Shown here: positions 23,340 through 34,830 of the stretch, in pieces
Layout of the letters: each line of letters starts with the position of its first letter
How positions within the stretch are numbered: the first letter of the stretch is position 1
NCBI GenBank assembly: GCA_021234155.1
Contig: JAJEKV010000055.1
Coordinates: forward strand, 4,453,637-4,517,636
Source: Isoetes taiwanensis
Taxonomy: Eukaryota; Streptophyta; Lycopodiopsida; Isoetales; Isoetaceae
Direction: 5' to 3'
Length of the DNA stretch: 64,000 bases
The notes under the pieces: model-generated
Database searches by the model: none
The model's input: only the letters and a program-made list of their open reading frames with translations
Told to the model about the DNA's origin: nothing
Made by a program: the position numbers and the translations under genes

Positions 23340-26300
23340 TGACTAGGACTTCATGCAAGAAATATGATAACCTTTGGAATTTTGGTAGAGGCATTTTGTT
23401 GTTCGCAGTACAAAGACTCGAATGGAGATTCGACTTATGTCATCCGAACGCTAAATTACTCCTAGAGACTGCTACGTGGTCATTTTTGCAACGAAAACAC
23501 CTAACCTCTACATGGCATTCTCGCAGCCACCTCTTAGACCAATTGACTACCTAACATGCTGGACATGAGCTACTTTGGCGCTTCTTGAAAAGGGATAGTC
23601 TTCACTTTAAACTTGGTTGGTTTCCGGTGGTAATGTCAATGTTTTGAGTCCATTGGCAGAGTCGGGCCATATCTGGCAGGGAAAGTTGCTCCGCCTGCGG
23701 GCTGTGTGGTTCTTGGGAGAGGACCTTGGGGCGAATCATTCGAAGGTTTTAAAGGTCCATCTTCCTCGCATAACACCTCTATGTGATGACATTGTACAAG
23801 ATTTTATCGAATTTGGATCAGGATGTTCTCAAACGAAACCCTGTGGTTTTTTTGAAGGACGCTGCTTTATTCACCAACTAGAAACCGTGAGTAACATAAA
23901 TGCAAAGATGTGGATTATAACCCTAAAGGACAAACCGATCCAACCGAAGCACAAATCCACCGCCTATGCAAAAGAATGAATCTCAAGGTAAGTATGCCGA
24001 TCAGCACTTTCTTCTTCTTGATCAAGAGAAGAACAATTCGTAAGCCATAAATAATTTTATCTTGCCTAATCGAAGAACAACCTCGACCGTTAAAGATTTA
24101 TGCCCTCTTAAAGATAAACAACCTCCTTCTTCCGCATTGACCATAAAAGCCACCGCATGCAGATGAAAAGCCTGCTTCCTCGCTGTTTGGGCCAAGCATC
24201 GATAGATAGCAAGCAAAATTTACTGGCTAGGATCGAAAGACGCCAAAAGGGTCAACAACCAAGACCATACCGCTGGCTCTCTCAATTAATAAGAAAACAA
24301 TGCTCAATACTCAACCCTTTGTCGCATAAAGGGCAGAGTTTGAACCGGACATCCATTTTATGGACTAACTCGCTGACTCGAGGCATCTATGGATCACTTG
24401 CCACCACAAAACTAATACTTTGGGGTGGCGTACTTTTATCCCATACCCATATCCAAACACTTTTCCATTGTGGTCGAGGGACTAAGATGCCATCTCCATT
24501 AGATGGAGGCAGGATTGTGAAATGCACAAGCAATTTATACACGTGAAGACACAAACCGCTCGGGCCGGATATCCTCGATGGCAACCCCATATGACTACCC
24601 CCTTAACTGCGGACTGTAATCCTGCGGGCAACAATGCAAAGAATAAGGATTCCGCATTACTCGCCCCCATCTCGGCATACAAATAAGAACTTTGTTCTAA
24701 ATGCTTCCTACGACATGAGATGATCAGACCATACTAAGCCGCAATAGTATTGATACTCAAACGCTACTCCATCAAGCCGCTATGCCTTTTGGATGAACAA
24801 CTACACTTAGGCACATTCTTCCGAGTGTCCTGCAAAGGAATCCACCAAAGATGGAGGGATAACTAAGACATACCGGATTAATATGAAAAGAGACCTCGAT
24901 ACAGGTCCTAAGCCTAAGCAACCCTTTAGAAAGGGAGAAGCATTAGGATACTGATGATATGATAGCAAAGCCTGCGGAAGGAGGGGGCTTAATGGAGGCC
25001 TTATGAAATGGGAGACAATGTCGAATCGATCGCGACCAACAACCTCGTGCCAGAGAATCATCCTTACCAATGAAAAATCCTCCAAATGAACTTCTTTGAT
25101 ATCATCACCTTGCTTTGGAGGTGAAAATCCAACATACTAAGACTACCACTTTTAGGTTCACTGCATTTCGCCTAAGCTACTCGGGACTAATCAAGCCCTA
25201 ACTCATATTTCCACCTCCCAAATAAAATTTTACCATACACCCTCTCCATCTTAAGACCGCTGGAGCTTAGTAAAGCAGACGCCATGTAGACATGAGTATT
25301 ACTAAGAACACATTTAGCCACGTTGATTCTACCGCATGGATGAATAGATTCCACTAAAACAAGTGCTTTTGCAACCCACTAATGATTTCATCCCAAGCAT
25401 CCGGGCGTAGACATGAATTCCAACCGATACCAAGCAACTTTGTGGTATTGCCATGTAAGAATCTTCTGCTGATAGTCCAAAAATAATGGAGGGATGGACT
25501 GCCCAACGTCCACAAAGTCAGACATTTTTGCCACCCTACAAGAACTCCCCGATGCTAAGGAGAATGTGCTCCACAATAGCTTAGTATTACGAGATTGTCG
25601 AGAACCATCGCCCATTGGGAGGCCTTGGAATAACGCCATCTTGGGTAGCCATCAATGAGAAGAGCTGACAAGACTTCGCCATAATTGTGAAAAGCAAGGG
25701 TGCTAAGGACAACCTCCCCGCTTTAATCTCTACCCACTACAAAAATATCCATGGCTCACCGAAAAGGACAGAGATCCGCTGATGGCTGAGCTTCATGATT
25801 CCTTGTGAATGACTCCCCAAACCCAAGTGCAAGAAGACACTCTCCAAGAAGCCCCAATCAACACTATCGTAGGCTTTAGCAAAATCAAGCTTAAGATATG
25901 ATCGCTTCTATGACCTCGTGAACCGGGCCCAATATATTCCTCTCATATGCAGCAGCCACGCTTGTTGAGAATACAACGACGAGGGAGAAAGCCGTGATTG
26001 TGTTGACGGTGATAGCTGCCAGTTCAAGAAACGAAACCCCGCGGTGTTGCTAGGTTATTGGAAGGGTTTGGCTTATGGGGGGTCGAAGTTTTAGCCTGCT
26101 GCACTTGGGACATGGTTGAGAAGCCGCACTGAAAATATGATGCAAAAAGGAACTGATGGAATGGGGCTCTGGATTATCCTCCTCCCAAGATGGCAATTAG
26201 AAGTCAAGATGCCTTTGGTAAAGAGGCAAAATTGTTTGGGATCATTCAGATGGCCAATGGATCCAACCCCATTATTTCAGCTTGGCGGAGGCCCGTGATG

Positions 26301-26400
26301 TGTGTTTAGCAAAGGTGCACCTAGCTATCCAAGAAAACGACTGACGCTTTGGCCTCCAAACGAAACCCCGTGTATTTGCAGGGTTTAGGCTCTTGAGCAT
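23340..26400 (+). repeat. 0.78-kb family tandem-repeat unit, split by a LINE
   Basis: One monomer runs 23,340-23,846 (GGAGATTCGACTT, TCCTAGAGAC, TAATGTCAATG, CAAACGAAACCC) and continues at 26,045-26,395 (GTTGCTAGGTTATTG, GTCGAAGTTTTA, GACATGGTTGAGAAG). The gap is exactly the LINE with its target duplication. Confidence 0.82.
23847..26028 (-). pseudogene. 5'-truncated L1-type LINE, minus strand, 2.2 kb
   Basis: It is flanked by AAACGAAACCCTGTGG (23,831-23,846) and AAACGAAACCCCGCGG (26,029-26,044), a 16-bp target duplication with two changes. The tail appears as T7 at 23,847-23,853. From its 5' side: IYWARFTRS and KLDFAKAYDSVDWGFLES (RT, 25,845-25,895), a GLPMGD box near 25,615, then a C-terminal zinc-binding region with HPKVLVLWWQVIHRCL and a CPLC motif (24,320-24,430). 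Several frameshifts and stops. Endonuclease and early RT are missing. Confidence 0.88.
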
Positions 26401-27015
26401 GCATGTTGGAGCCACCCTTGACATGCTGGAGCCCAGGTGGCATGTTGGAGACCACGTGGTGGCCTTGCTCACCCCACGTGAGAGCCTAGGTGGCATGCTG
26501 GAGCCCCGGCACGCTTGAGCCCACCCTGGCACAAGCTGGAGCACAGGCGGCATGTTGGAGCCCACAAGGGTACGTTTGGATAATACTACCTAGGCATAGC
26601 GTTTGAGCCCATTTTGTCAGCGTTGAGCCCAGGTGGAGCCCATCGACATGTTTGAGCCACCCTGGCATGTTGGGGCCTAGGTAGTACGCCAGCCCATGGC
26701 ATGTCTGATTTCCACCATGTTGGAGCCTAGATGGTGAGCGTTTGAGCCACCTTGGCATGTTGGAGCCTAGGTGCCATGTTGATTCATGTGGTACACCTTG
26801 GCATGTTTGAGCCCAGGTGGCATGTTAGAGCCACGGTACGTTGGCCTAGGTGGGTACGTTTTATTTCAATCCTGGCATATTCTGGGTTTCCATAGGTGGA
26901 GCCACCCGCATGTTGGAGCCTAGGTGGCATGGTGGAGCCCACGCGGGCATGTTTGAGCCACCTTTGCATGTTTGAGCCTAGGTGGCATGTTGGAGCCACC
27001 TGGCATGTTGGAGCC
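26396..27015 (+). repeat. Second minisatellite array, same 19-bp family
   Basis: GGCATGTTGGAGCC / TAGGTGGCATG monomers, forward sense, more degenerate than the first array. It lies between two stretches of the 0.78-kb repeat. Confidence 0.88.
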
Positions 27016-29180
27016 TAAGCATACCGTGGTAATGTCGATGTTTCGAACCGCTGGCGAGTCGATCGGGCTGCCCGGTGGGAGAGCTGTCTGGCCCAGGCCG
27101 TGGACCTTCCGCAGAGGACCTTTGGGTCGAATCTCGAAGGTTTTTGTGGGCTCCGCCTTTCCTCGCTACGCCAACGCCCCACTACCTCGCTACGACACAT
27201 TGTGCAAGACTTCCGTCCACCGGGATTAGGTGTTCAAACGTAAACCCTGCGGCGCTGCTAGGTTATTGTAGGGTTTACGCTATGGAGAGGTCGTAAGTTT
27301 TATTCAATTGCACTGAGACATGGTCGCAGAAGTCGCTAGCTGGAAAACAAGAAACAATAGAAACCGGCGAAATGGGGTTTGATTTACCGAGGCGAAGCCT
27401 TTACCGCTGTTCCTCCCCGAGGGCAAAATGCCAATGCCTCCCTTCCCGAACCCGCATTTCTATCCGGACCGCTGAATTCTCCATTCAAGTAACTTGCCGA
27501 AAGTAGGCCTAAAATTCAAGATCCGGTCCGGGAGAAATATATCAACCGCAGTGCGTCCTCGCAATTTAATCGTAGGAAACCCAAGTGTTTTGTCGTCGCA
27601 GTACAGGGTTCCTAATGGAGATTTGACTTCGCCATGTCAACCAAATAAATTACCCTAAGGACCAAGTTACACGCCATTTTGCAGCAAAGAAATACCTAAC
27701 CTCTACATGGCAGTATTCCGCGACCTCCGCTAAGGCCAATTCACTTAACGCAGTTGACATGGTTACGGCTCGAGCAGGGGCACCTCGTCACTTAAACTTG
27801 GTCTCCTGTAATGTCGATGTTCTCCGAACCGCTGGCGAGCCAAATCAGCCTGGTGGGAGAGTTGCTCCGTCCGGTAATGTGGACCTTCCGCAGAGACCTG
27901 GGTCGAACTTCTTCCTCGAAGGTTTTAGGCCCATCTTCTCAAGGCCAACGCCCCACTACCCTGGCATGATATCGCGGTAAGATCCCGTCCAACTGACTAG
28001 GTGGCGAAGCCTCCAAAACGTAAAACCCCGTGGCGCTATAGTTATTGTAGGGGCTTAATGCTATGGAGGTCGAAGTTTTATTCAATTACGACTTGAGACA
28101 TGGTCGCAGAAGTCGCAGTTGAAAACAAGAAGCAATAGAAACCGACGGTCGGGGGTTTGATTTACCGGTGCGTGCTTTTCCTATCAAGCACCGAGGGCAA
28201 ATGCCACGCCTCCCTTCCGGAATCTCGCTTCCTATCCAAGCAAAAATTCTCCATTCAAGTAACTTGCTTCGAAAGCAGACTAAAAAATTCAAGATCCGGC
28301 CCCGAGAACATATCGCCGCGAAAGTGCTCCCCCGCGAATAATCGTAGAAACCTGGGCGTTTTGTCGCTCGCAAGAGCATGTTGCCCGAATGGAGATTTGA
28401 CTTCGCCATGTCAGTCGTTTAAATTAATTCCTAGGGGACTGGGTTACACCTGGCCATTTTAAAAGAAAAGAAACACGAACCCTCTACATGGCAAAGATTC
28501 CGCACCTCCGCCACGCCAATTCACTACTTAACGGTTGACATGAGCTACGCTCGAGCAGGTGGTCACCAATGTAAACTTGGTCTCCGTGGTAATGTCGATG
28601 TTTTGAGTCCGCTAAGCAGAAATAAATCAATAGCCCGGTGGGAGAGTTCATCTGCGGGCCGTATCTTCCAGGACCGCTGGTTGAACTTCTCGAAGGTTTT
28701 AGGGCTCCGACTAAGGCCAACGCCTCCCACTATCTCATGACATTGTGCAAGATCCTGGTCCAATCTCGACTGGTATACTCCAAACGAAACCCCGTGGCGC
28801 TGCTAGATTATTGTAGGGTTTACGCTATGGAGGTCGAAGTTTATCTCGGGCCGTACCCTGAGACATGGTTGAGAAGTCAGTAATTGAAAACAAGAAGCAC
28901 AGAACCGGTTTTAAAATGGGGTTTGATTTTACCGAGGCAAAGCCTTACCAAGGTTCTCCTGAGGGCAAATGCCAATGCCTCCCCTTCCTCAAACCCGGGT
29001 TTCCTATCCCACCGTTGAATTCTCCATTCATAACTTGCTTTGAGCATTAAAAATTCAAGATCCGGCCCAGAGAAATATATCAAGCCGCAGTGCCCCGCAA
29101 TCGAATCGTAGGAACCTAAGTGTTTTTGTCGTCGGGCAAGCATAAAAAGCTCCCTAATGGAGATTTGACTTCGCCATTGG
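27016..29180 (+). repeat. Tandem repeat, ~0.78-kb monomer, about 2.8 copies
   Basis: AATGTCGATG lies at 27,031, 27,810 and 28,591: periods 779 and 781 bp. The order of landmarks equals the 1.08-kb repeat of CACTA-1 (AATGTCGA.G, the tract before CGAAGTTTTA, CGCTGAATTC, AAGATCCGG, AATCGTAGGAA, AAGTGTTTTGTCG) but the stretch from ATTCATAAATTCGTAATTAATG through CATTAGAGGAGAGTC, some 300 bp, is absent. Confidence 0.88.
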
Positions 29181-29330
29181 ATTCTTAGTGCAAATCGCCT
29201 ATGCACAATAAGTTATCTTGTTTTTCAAAGAACCATGCCATTGACTTAGTGCAAATCGCCTAAGTGCACAGTTGGTATTGTTTTTCAAAGAACCATTGCA
29301 GACTTTTTTAGAAAGAACCATTGGATAAGA
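29180..29330 (+). repeat. Short tandem repeat, ~62-bp period
   Basis: TTAGTGCAAATCGCCTA lies at 29,188 and 29,247, each followed by TTGTTTTTCAAAGAACCAT; the last phrase appears a third time, partly. Nothing coding. Confidence 0.7.
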
Positions 29331-29429
29331 TAACTAGATACAATTGTCTCATTGGATGACGTGGATAACTATTAACGCCTATAGCTTAATCTTAGTACCA
29401 ACTAGATATTGTGCATGGTTTAATGGTGT

Positions 29430-29910
29430 TCCACTAATGATATCCAAAATGGGGATAATGTTAGGATATTTTAGTCTTGCCATTTTATAATGCTTCGGTG
29501 GATTCGCTAGGGTAATGGTCCTATTCCCATAAACAATTACATCTCAAATTCTTAATGGTCTAAATTATACCAAGATGTAGGAACGGCGAATCTGTTCCAC
29601 CCTCAACGATATCAAAATGGGGAATAATGTTAGTATTATTGCATGGTCTTCTAAGCATTTTAATGCTTGGGATTTGTTGCAATGATCCTTTCCTCCATAA
29701 AGAAATACATCTCACAATTCTAATGGTTTGTTATGCAAAAATGTGGTATGCATTTAATGGTTTCAACACATCTCAAAATGTTAGGATATTGTTAGGATTT
29801 TAAGCGTGGTCCTATGACATTAATGCTTAGGATTTGTTGCAGTATCCTGCACCCCCAAGGAATACAAATAAAATTCTTGATGGTTTTGTTATGCAAAAAT
29901 AGGCGCTAAG
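29430..29910 (+). repeat. Three tandem ~160-bp AT-rich repeats
   Basis: Copies start near 29,440, 29,607 and 29,768 with ATCTCAAAATG / ATATCAAAATGGGG and run through TTAATGCTT.GGATTTGTTGCA and ATACATCTCA..ATTCT. Part of the right subterminal region of transposon 2. Confidence 0.75.
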
Positions 29911-29984
29911 TAATTGAAGTGAAGAAGTAATCCTGTCTTACATGAATACTAGTATAAGGACATGTGGACGGCACGGCATCACAT

Positions 29985-30485
29985 GTAGCAAATCGAAGTA
30001 CTCATTCTACCACTATAAAGCACCCGGATATGGAAGGATAGACATGTAGAGAATCGAGTATTCTTTCCTACTTCTATAAAGACATGTGATAATAGAAGTA
30101 TTACACATGTGAATTCATGTATTCTTTTTCCTACAATGCTCAAAAGCAACAAAGTACTGGCCCTACTACTATAAAGACATGTGGACATGAAAGCATAATG
30201 CATACGTAGAGAATCAAGTATTCTTTTCCTACTTATAAAGACATGTGACAATAGAAGTATTACACATGTCGAGTTCATGCATTCTTGCTACAATGCCTTA
30301 GTAACAGCAAAGCAATTGGGTCCTACTACTATAAAGACATGAATGGAAGCATATAGGATACGTAGAGAATCAAATATTCTTTCCTACATCTATAAAGACA
30401 GTGACAATAGAATTATTAGATGTAGAAAATTCAAGCATTCTTCCTACAAAGGATTGTATTATAAATGACATGTCACAATAGAAGA
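29985..30485 (+). repeat. Dimeric ~158-bp repeats with TATAAAGACATGTG
   Basis: The phrase TATAAAGACATGTG and variants occurs near 30,013, 30,074, 30,171, 30,235, 30,329 and 30,391, alternating about 62 and 96 bp apart, so a two-part unit of about 158 bp recurs three times. It lies just inside the right end of transposon 2, where CACTA elements carry subterminal repeats. Confidence 0.82.
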
Positions 30486-30830
30486 AACTACAAAACAAAT
30501 GCTGGATGTTTTAGTCCACCTAAAAGAACACCATTATCTATCAAAACCATACCTCCACAAATCCACATGTAGGACTGGAAAATGCGATTACGTAGACCTA
30601 CCAAAACCGACATGTTTTCTAACAAAGGGACCAAAACCGGGTGAGTGTGTTGTGTTTTGTCCGCGGAGCAGATCCAAAATGGGATCTTCTCAACTTGTTC
30701 ATTGCTCCTCAAGATTCTTAGAATGGATTCTCGTGATGAAACCAACAAACCCGCCTGGATAGACTTCTCATTCATCTCAGCAGATTTTCTAATGGTGGAT
30801 AGTGGGTAGCCGCATACATGTAATCCAACG

Positions 30831-31867
30831 GCGAAAAATAAAGCAAAAATCCAATTATATCATTTGACCCCATAAAATACAATGCTAATAGATGTTCGTT
30901 GATGTACCCGCTGAAAGCCTATCACCGGATTAAAGAATCCCCGCCATTTCGATTTCAGAAAACCCTAGTGATAAGCCCCAGCAAGGGCTTAGACAAATGC
31001 AAGCGCGAGAAATCGCCTCCCCAAACCCACGTAATCGGAGAAGTTGAAACAGATGCCGCCGGCCAACCTGTACCGCGACATCACCAACACAAAAAACGCG
31101 ATTGTAAAACAAACCTCCTGCAGGGAGGGTCGGGACCGACGCCGCGCTAATGCGACAATAAAACAACAAAACCTCTTCAAATAGAGGCTGACCGCGCTGC
31201 CATAAATATAATAAACAAAGGAGGTGGGTCTAAAGAGAATAAGATACCGCTGGAGAGAGAAGAGGAATACGAGACGCTGGATAAAACGCTTCTGCACAAC
31301 TTAACTCCCAACTTAACGAAAGCATAGCCGCGATGCATGCATGTAAGACATGCATGCTTCCATTCTAGAATGGCGATCATGAAACCAACAAACCACCAAT
31401 ACCTGACTTCTTAATAAATCCAGGGATCGAGGACGAAGGTCACGATGAAGCTAAAGAAGAGCCAAGGCCGAGAAAGACATGCCACAAAGATGAAGAAACG
31501 CCAATTACTAAACCAAGGTGGTGCCAGCCTCTCCCCGCCTGAAATAAATCAAAGAGAATAAGGTACTGCTGAGGAGAAGAAGAAGCCGCCGATGAGACGC
31601 ATTTAAACGCCACTTAAAATAACGTAACTCCAACTAGAACGGCATGCGCCAGATGCATGCATGCAAGATGCATGCTCTATCGAATGCATGCATCCGATGT
31701 CTCGATCGATGGGATCAGTTTGCTACGGCTTTATCAAACCATTAGTTGGATCTAAATTTGTCAATGAAGGAGAGCTTTGGGCATGAAGAAATTGGTACCG
31801 GCGGGAGAGAAGGATTACCTTAGTTTCACCAGATTTCTTCATGAAGTCAACAACATTTAAGGGAGTA
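30831..31867 (+). repeat. Unit D: pre-LTR region with tandem duplication
   Basis: Non-coding; AAAGAGAATAAG at 31,234 and 31,551 (period 317 bp), palindromic ATGCATGCATG tracts near 31,335 and 31,657. Confidence 0.68.
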
Positions 31868-32219
31868 TGTTGAACATAAATATGCCGACTACATAATGTG
31901 CTGAAACAAAGAAGCTGGTTCTAAAGACTTAGCACAATAAAATGGTGAAGGTGCTGAAATGTTGCATAAGCAAAGACTTTGTCGATCGAAAATCAATTCT
32001 AGATCAAAGGCCGTAATTAGTGGACAAGTGGTTAAACGATAGACTACTATTCTTAGTCTCACCATTGTATATATATTCATTGTAATTATGTAATCGAGCA
32101 ATGCCTCAAGTAGAGATTGTATCTATTGCTTTTCCTCTCAATAGAGTTGTTCTGTTCTCTATTCTATCTCTTTGAGTTGGTCTTAAGGGTTTGCAGCCGG
32201 GTTTCAATTATTCTACCAA
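31868..32219 (+). mobile_element. Copia LTR, unit D
   Basis: Start TGTTGAACATAAATATG, CATAATGTGCTGAAACAAAG (the uninterrupted CACTA-1 target), TATATATATTCAT near 32,067, end near TTCTACCA. About 350 bp. Confidence 0.75.
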
Positions 32220-33316
32220 TATCCCCACAAGGTTCAGGCCCATTAAGCTTAGGTTCGATGTGATGAGCAAAGGCAGCAGTATTGCATTGTAATCATTCAA
32301 GATTAGCTATTTCACATAGTCTTGTTTCGATACAACTCATTGCTTTGCCTTCTAAGTATGTGGTCACAAAAAGAGCACTCTAGATTTATTTTAGCCTAAG
32401 ATCCGGTGCTTCCATGTTATTGCTTCCTTCCACCAAATGGCTGTGATAATTTGACTCAGAGGGATTTTCTTGTTATTGGCAGTTCACTTCTATGTGAAAA
32501 GTTTCTCGAGAGGTTTAAGGGTGCACTTACTAGACTTGAAATGCAAGATGGCCTTAGTTTGAAGCATTATTTTGCGTATGATAAGCCTTATGATCGAATT
32601 GCAAAATCTTTATCTAGCTCTTCGTGACCCGTGAGCCCAATATGTAGATTTTGTTGAGATTTGTTGTTTCTTATTATGTTGCCCCTCTCCTATCCCAACT
32701 AGGAGGTGATGGATCTAGAAAACTATAATGAAGGAGGCCAAAATGCAGGGAGATCTATTAGCCACTTGGTATGGGATGACTATGCCTTGCTATCGCTTGC
32801 TATGACTAATGGGTAGTTGAGCATGACACTCAAGCAAGAGATCTAAAAAGAGGTGCAAAAGGATGTGGACCACCCATTTGGGGAGGGGCCTTTAAAAAGA
32901 CAAATGTGTTTAGGAGAAGATGGTGAGGACACCTATACTTAGTAATTTCCTTTTGGAAAAGTAGTAGTGCCTCCTTTTAGTATCTTTACGCATTTGGGAT
33001 GAGGTCCGCTAACGCCATTTAAGGAAGCTCTTTGAACGCGTGGTCTTTTATCTTGTATCTTCGCGGGAGCCACGGTGGTGTGTTGTCCTTATATTTCACT
33101 TGATCTTTTGCTTTTGTATGGCCCACGGCTATGTTATTTTGGTTCCCGTGACGGCTTTAAGCAAGAAGGGATAGAAATTCCATATCTGATCTAGAAGAGA
33201 TCGTTAGTTTCTGCGATAAAATACTTTCTATCTGGCCTATTGTGGAGCCACTTTTGTAATAAGGTCATTGTACCAATTATTGTTAATAAATAAAAAATCT
33301 TGCCTTCAAAAAAAAA
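32220..33316 (+). repeat. Unit D: post-LTR segment with LINE-type poly(A) tail
   Basis: This copy has the longest clean frame of the segment, 73 codons at 32,406-32,627 (CEKFLERFKGALTRLEM, LKHYFAYDKPYDRIAKSL). It reads like a real protein fragment but I do not recognise the family. The segment ends AATAAATAAAAAATCTTGCC, TTC and 9 A (33,308-33,316). Confidence 0.6.
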
Positions 33317-33720
33317 GGGTATTGCCAAAAAAAGATTGAGGAATAATGGTTTATTGGCAGTCGGAGATGATCAGAGAATGATCACTCAACAAGCAAAGAT
33401 CCAAGATTTTTTCAAATCCAGGTATCAAGCTCTGTTCTCTACACCCTTTGTAGATACCTTGAGTCTATAGGAGTTCTTTGATCTTATAGGGCCTGCTTAG
33501 GAAATTTTTGATGATGCTCAGTTGATAGGCCCTTCTGAAGCATAATTTCATGAGGTAGTTAAAAGCATAGCTCATGATAGAAGTCCAGGTCTAGATGGAA
33601 TACCCCCTGAACTCTATGAGGCCTTTTGGGAATTAATGGGAAAAGGCCTGGTTGTTTTTGTACAAGGAACGTGGAGATACAACTTCATCCAACCATCAAC
33701 ATTGGCCTCATAGCTTTGAT
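33317..33720 (+). pseudogene. Unit D: LINE RT N-terminal fragment
   Basis: AKIQDFFKSRYQALFSTPF, then HDRSPGLDGIPPELYEAFW and ELMGKGLVVFV. It stops at TTTGAT (33,715-33,720), where Copia FDVQGKVQLVCHLKKSIYGL begins. Two in-frame stops and one small deletion. Confidence 0.85.
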
Positions 33721-34830
33721 GTTCAAGGGAAGGTGCAGCTAGTTTGTCATTTGAAGAAAAGCATTTATGGCTTGAAGCAGCCCAAAGATGCTGGCATGCT
33801 TAAAATTAATGCTTTCTTGAGCAGGGTTCGTGAGAAGCGCAAGCTATAATCTCAATCTTTATTACAAATCACATTGAAGGTCGAATGCATCGTGGTTTTA
33901 TATGTTGATGATTTGATCATCACAGATTGATAAAAGTTGATTTCTACATTGAAGTTGAAGTATTCGCCCTCGAGATGACTGACCTTGGCCTTTATGCATT
34001 AGTGTTTAGGTGTAGAAGTGTGGCAAAGACTGATGGCATCTATTGTTCCGCCATAAATATATAAAAGAAATGTTACGCCAGTGATCGCGACGCGTGATTG
34101 GAAAGGCAAAGGCAATCTCTTTGATCCGCATACGCTTGATTTCGGCGGTGAGGGAGTGCGGATCCCGCGACTCTATCGGCTTGGTAGGAGTTGATATATC
34201 TCATACTACTAATCTGATATCTCTTTGTTGTGAAGGCCGAAAGCGATTCATGAGCAATCCCAAGCACGACCGAAGGCCGCTAAAAGATCAGCCGCATATC
34301 TAACTGACTCGAGGAAGGTCTCTTTTATCAGGAGGTCCTCTGATTTCCACCGAAAAGTCTTTGTTGATGCAAAGAATTGCTGCGATAGCAGGAGGTCCAT
34401 ACCGTGGATGGTCACGCTCATAGGACCGTTAACGCGGTTTATTACATGGTTGTCCAAAAGATTTCACAAAGGTCAATCAACACCACTCGAGGTAGAATTC
34501 AAAGCACTCGTTGGGATGTAGGAATTGTTGTGGCTTAAACATTTGTAGACAGATTCCGCAGTACCTCCATCCTCGCTATTATATTGTGTGACAACACAAG
34601 TACTCATCCATCTTGCCAAGGATGCTATACCACCCAAAGACAAACATCTTGACACTCCACTCTGTGTTTGTCCGCGAGCAGATCCAAATGGGATCTTCAA
34701 CTTGTTCATTGCTCCTACAAGATTCTGCAAATGGATTCGTGATGAAACCAACAACAACTACCGACAGGCTTCTCATTCATCTCAAAGAGATTTTCTGGCT
34801 AATGGTGGATATAAGGAGCTCTAATAATAC
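33721..34830 (+). pseudogene. Unit E: Copia RT / RNase H remnant
   Basis: The best preserved start: DVQGKVQLVCHLKKSIYGLK in one frame, YVDDLIIT from 33,901, then RNase H with FMSNP, CDNTSTHPSCQG/STIHLAKDA (a one-base insertion near 34,603) and FVREQIQMG at 34,667-34,695. The RT motifs prove Ty1/Copia order and sense (+). Frameshifts exclude function. Confidence 0.87.

Larger units (their letters stand above)
18652..30649 (+). mobile_element. CACTA-like DNA transposon 2, 12.0 kb, non-autonomous
   Basis: The left end CACACCGACCCC.. and the reverse complement of the right end, CACACTCACCCG.., both continue into TTTTGGTCC; about 18 of 22 positions match. Flanks are CTG (18,649-18,651) and TTG (30,650-30,652), a 3-bp duplication with one change. 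Joining the flanks gives CACTCTG-TGTTTTGTCCG, which matches CACTCTGTGTTTGTCCG of unit E. Contents: AT-rich DNA, inverted 19-bp minisatellites, a 0.78-kb tandem repeat, a nested LINE and 160-bp repeats near the right end. No transposase was seen. Imperfect ends and the CTG/TTG mismatch leave some doubt on the superfamily, not on the insertion. Strand is arbitrary. Confidence 0.82.
17713..30830 (+). pseudogene. Unit D: Copia RT / RNase H remnant, split by the 12-kb transposon
   Basis: RT part with an LKK(K)HLWLGSS-like damaged KKSIYGL box and YVDDLIIT (codons from 17,893); RNase H part with CDNTSTIHLAKDA (18,570-18,609) up to HPLC near 18,651. Copia resumes at 30,653 with TGTTTTGTCCGCG and FNLFIAP-like sequence and ends near 30,830. 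Coding is broken in many places besides the insertion. Confidence 0.85.
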
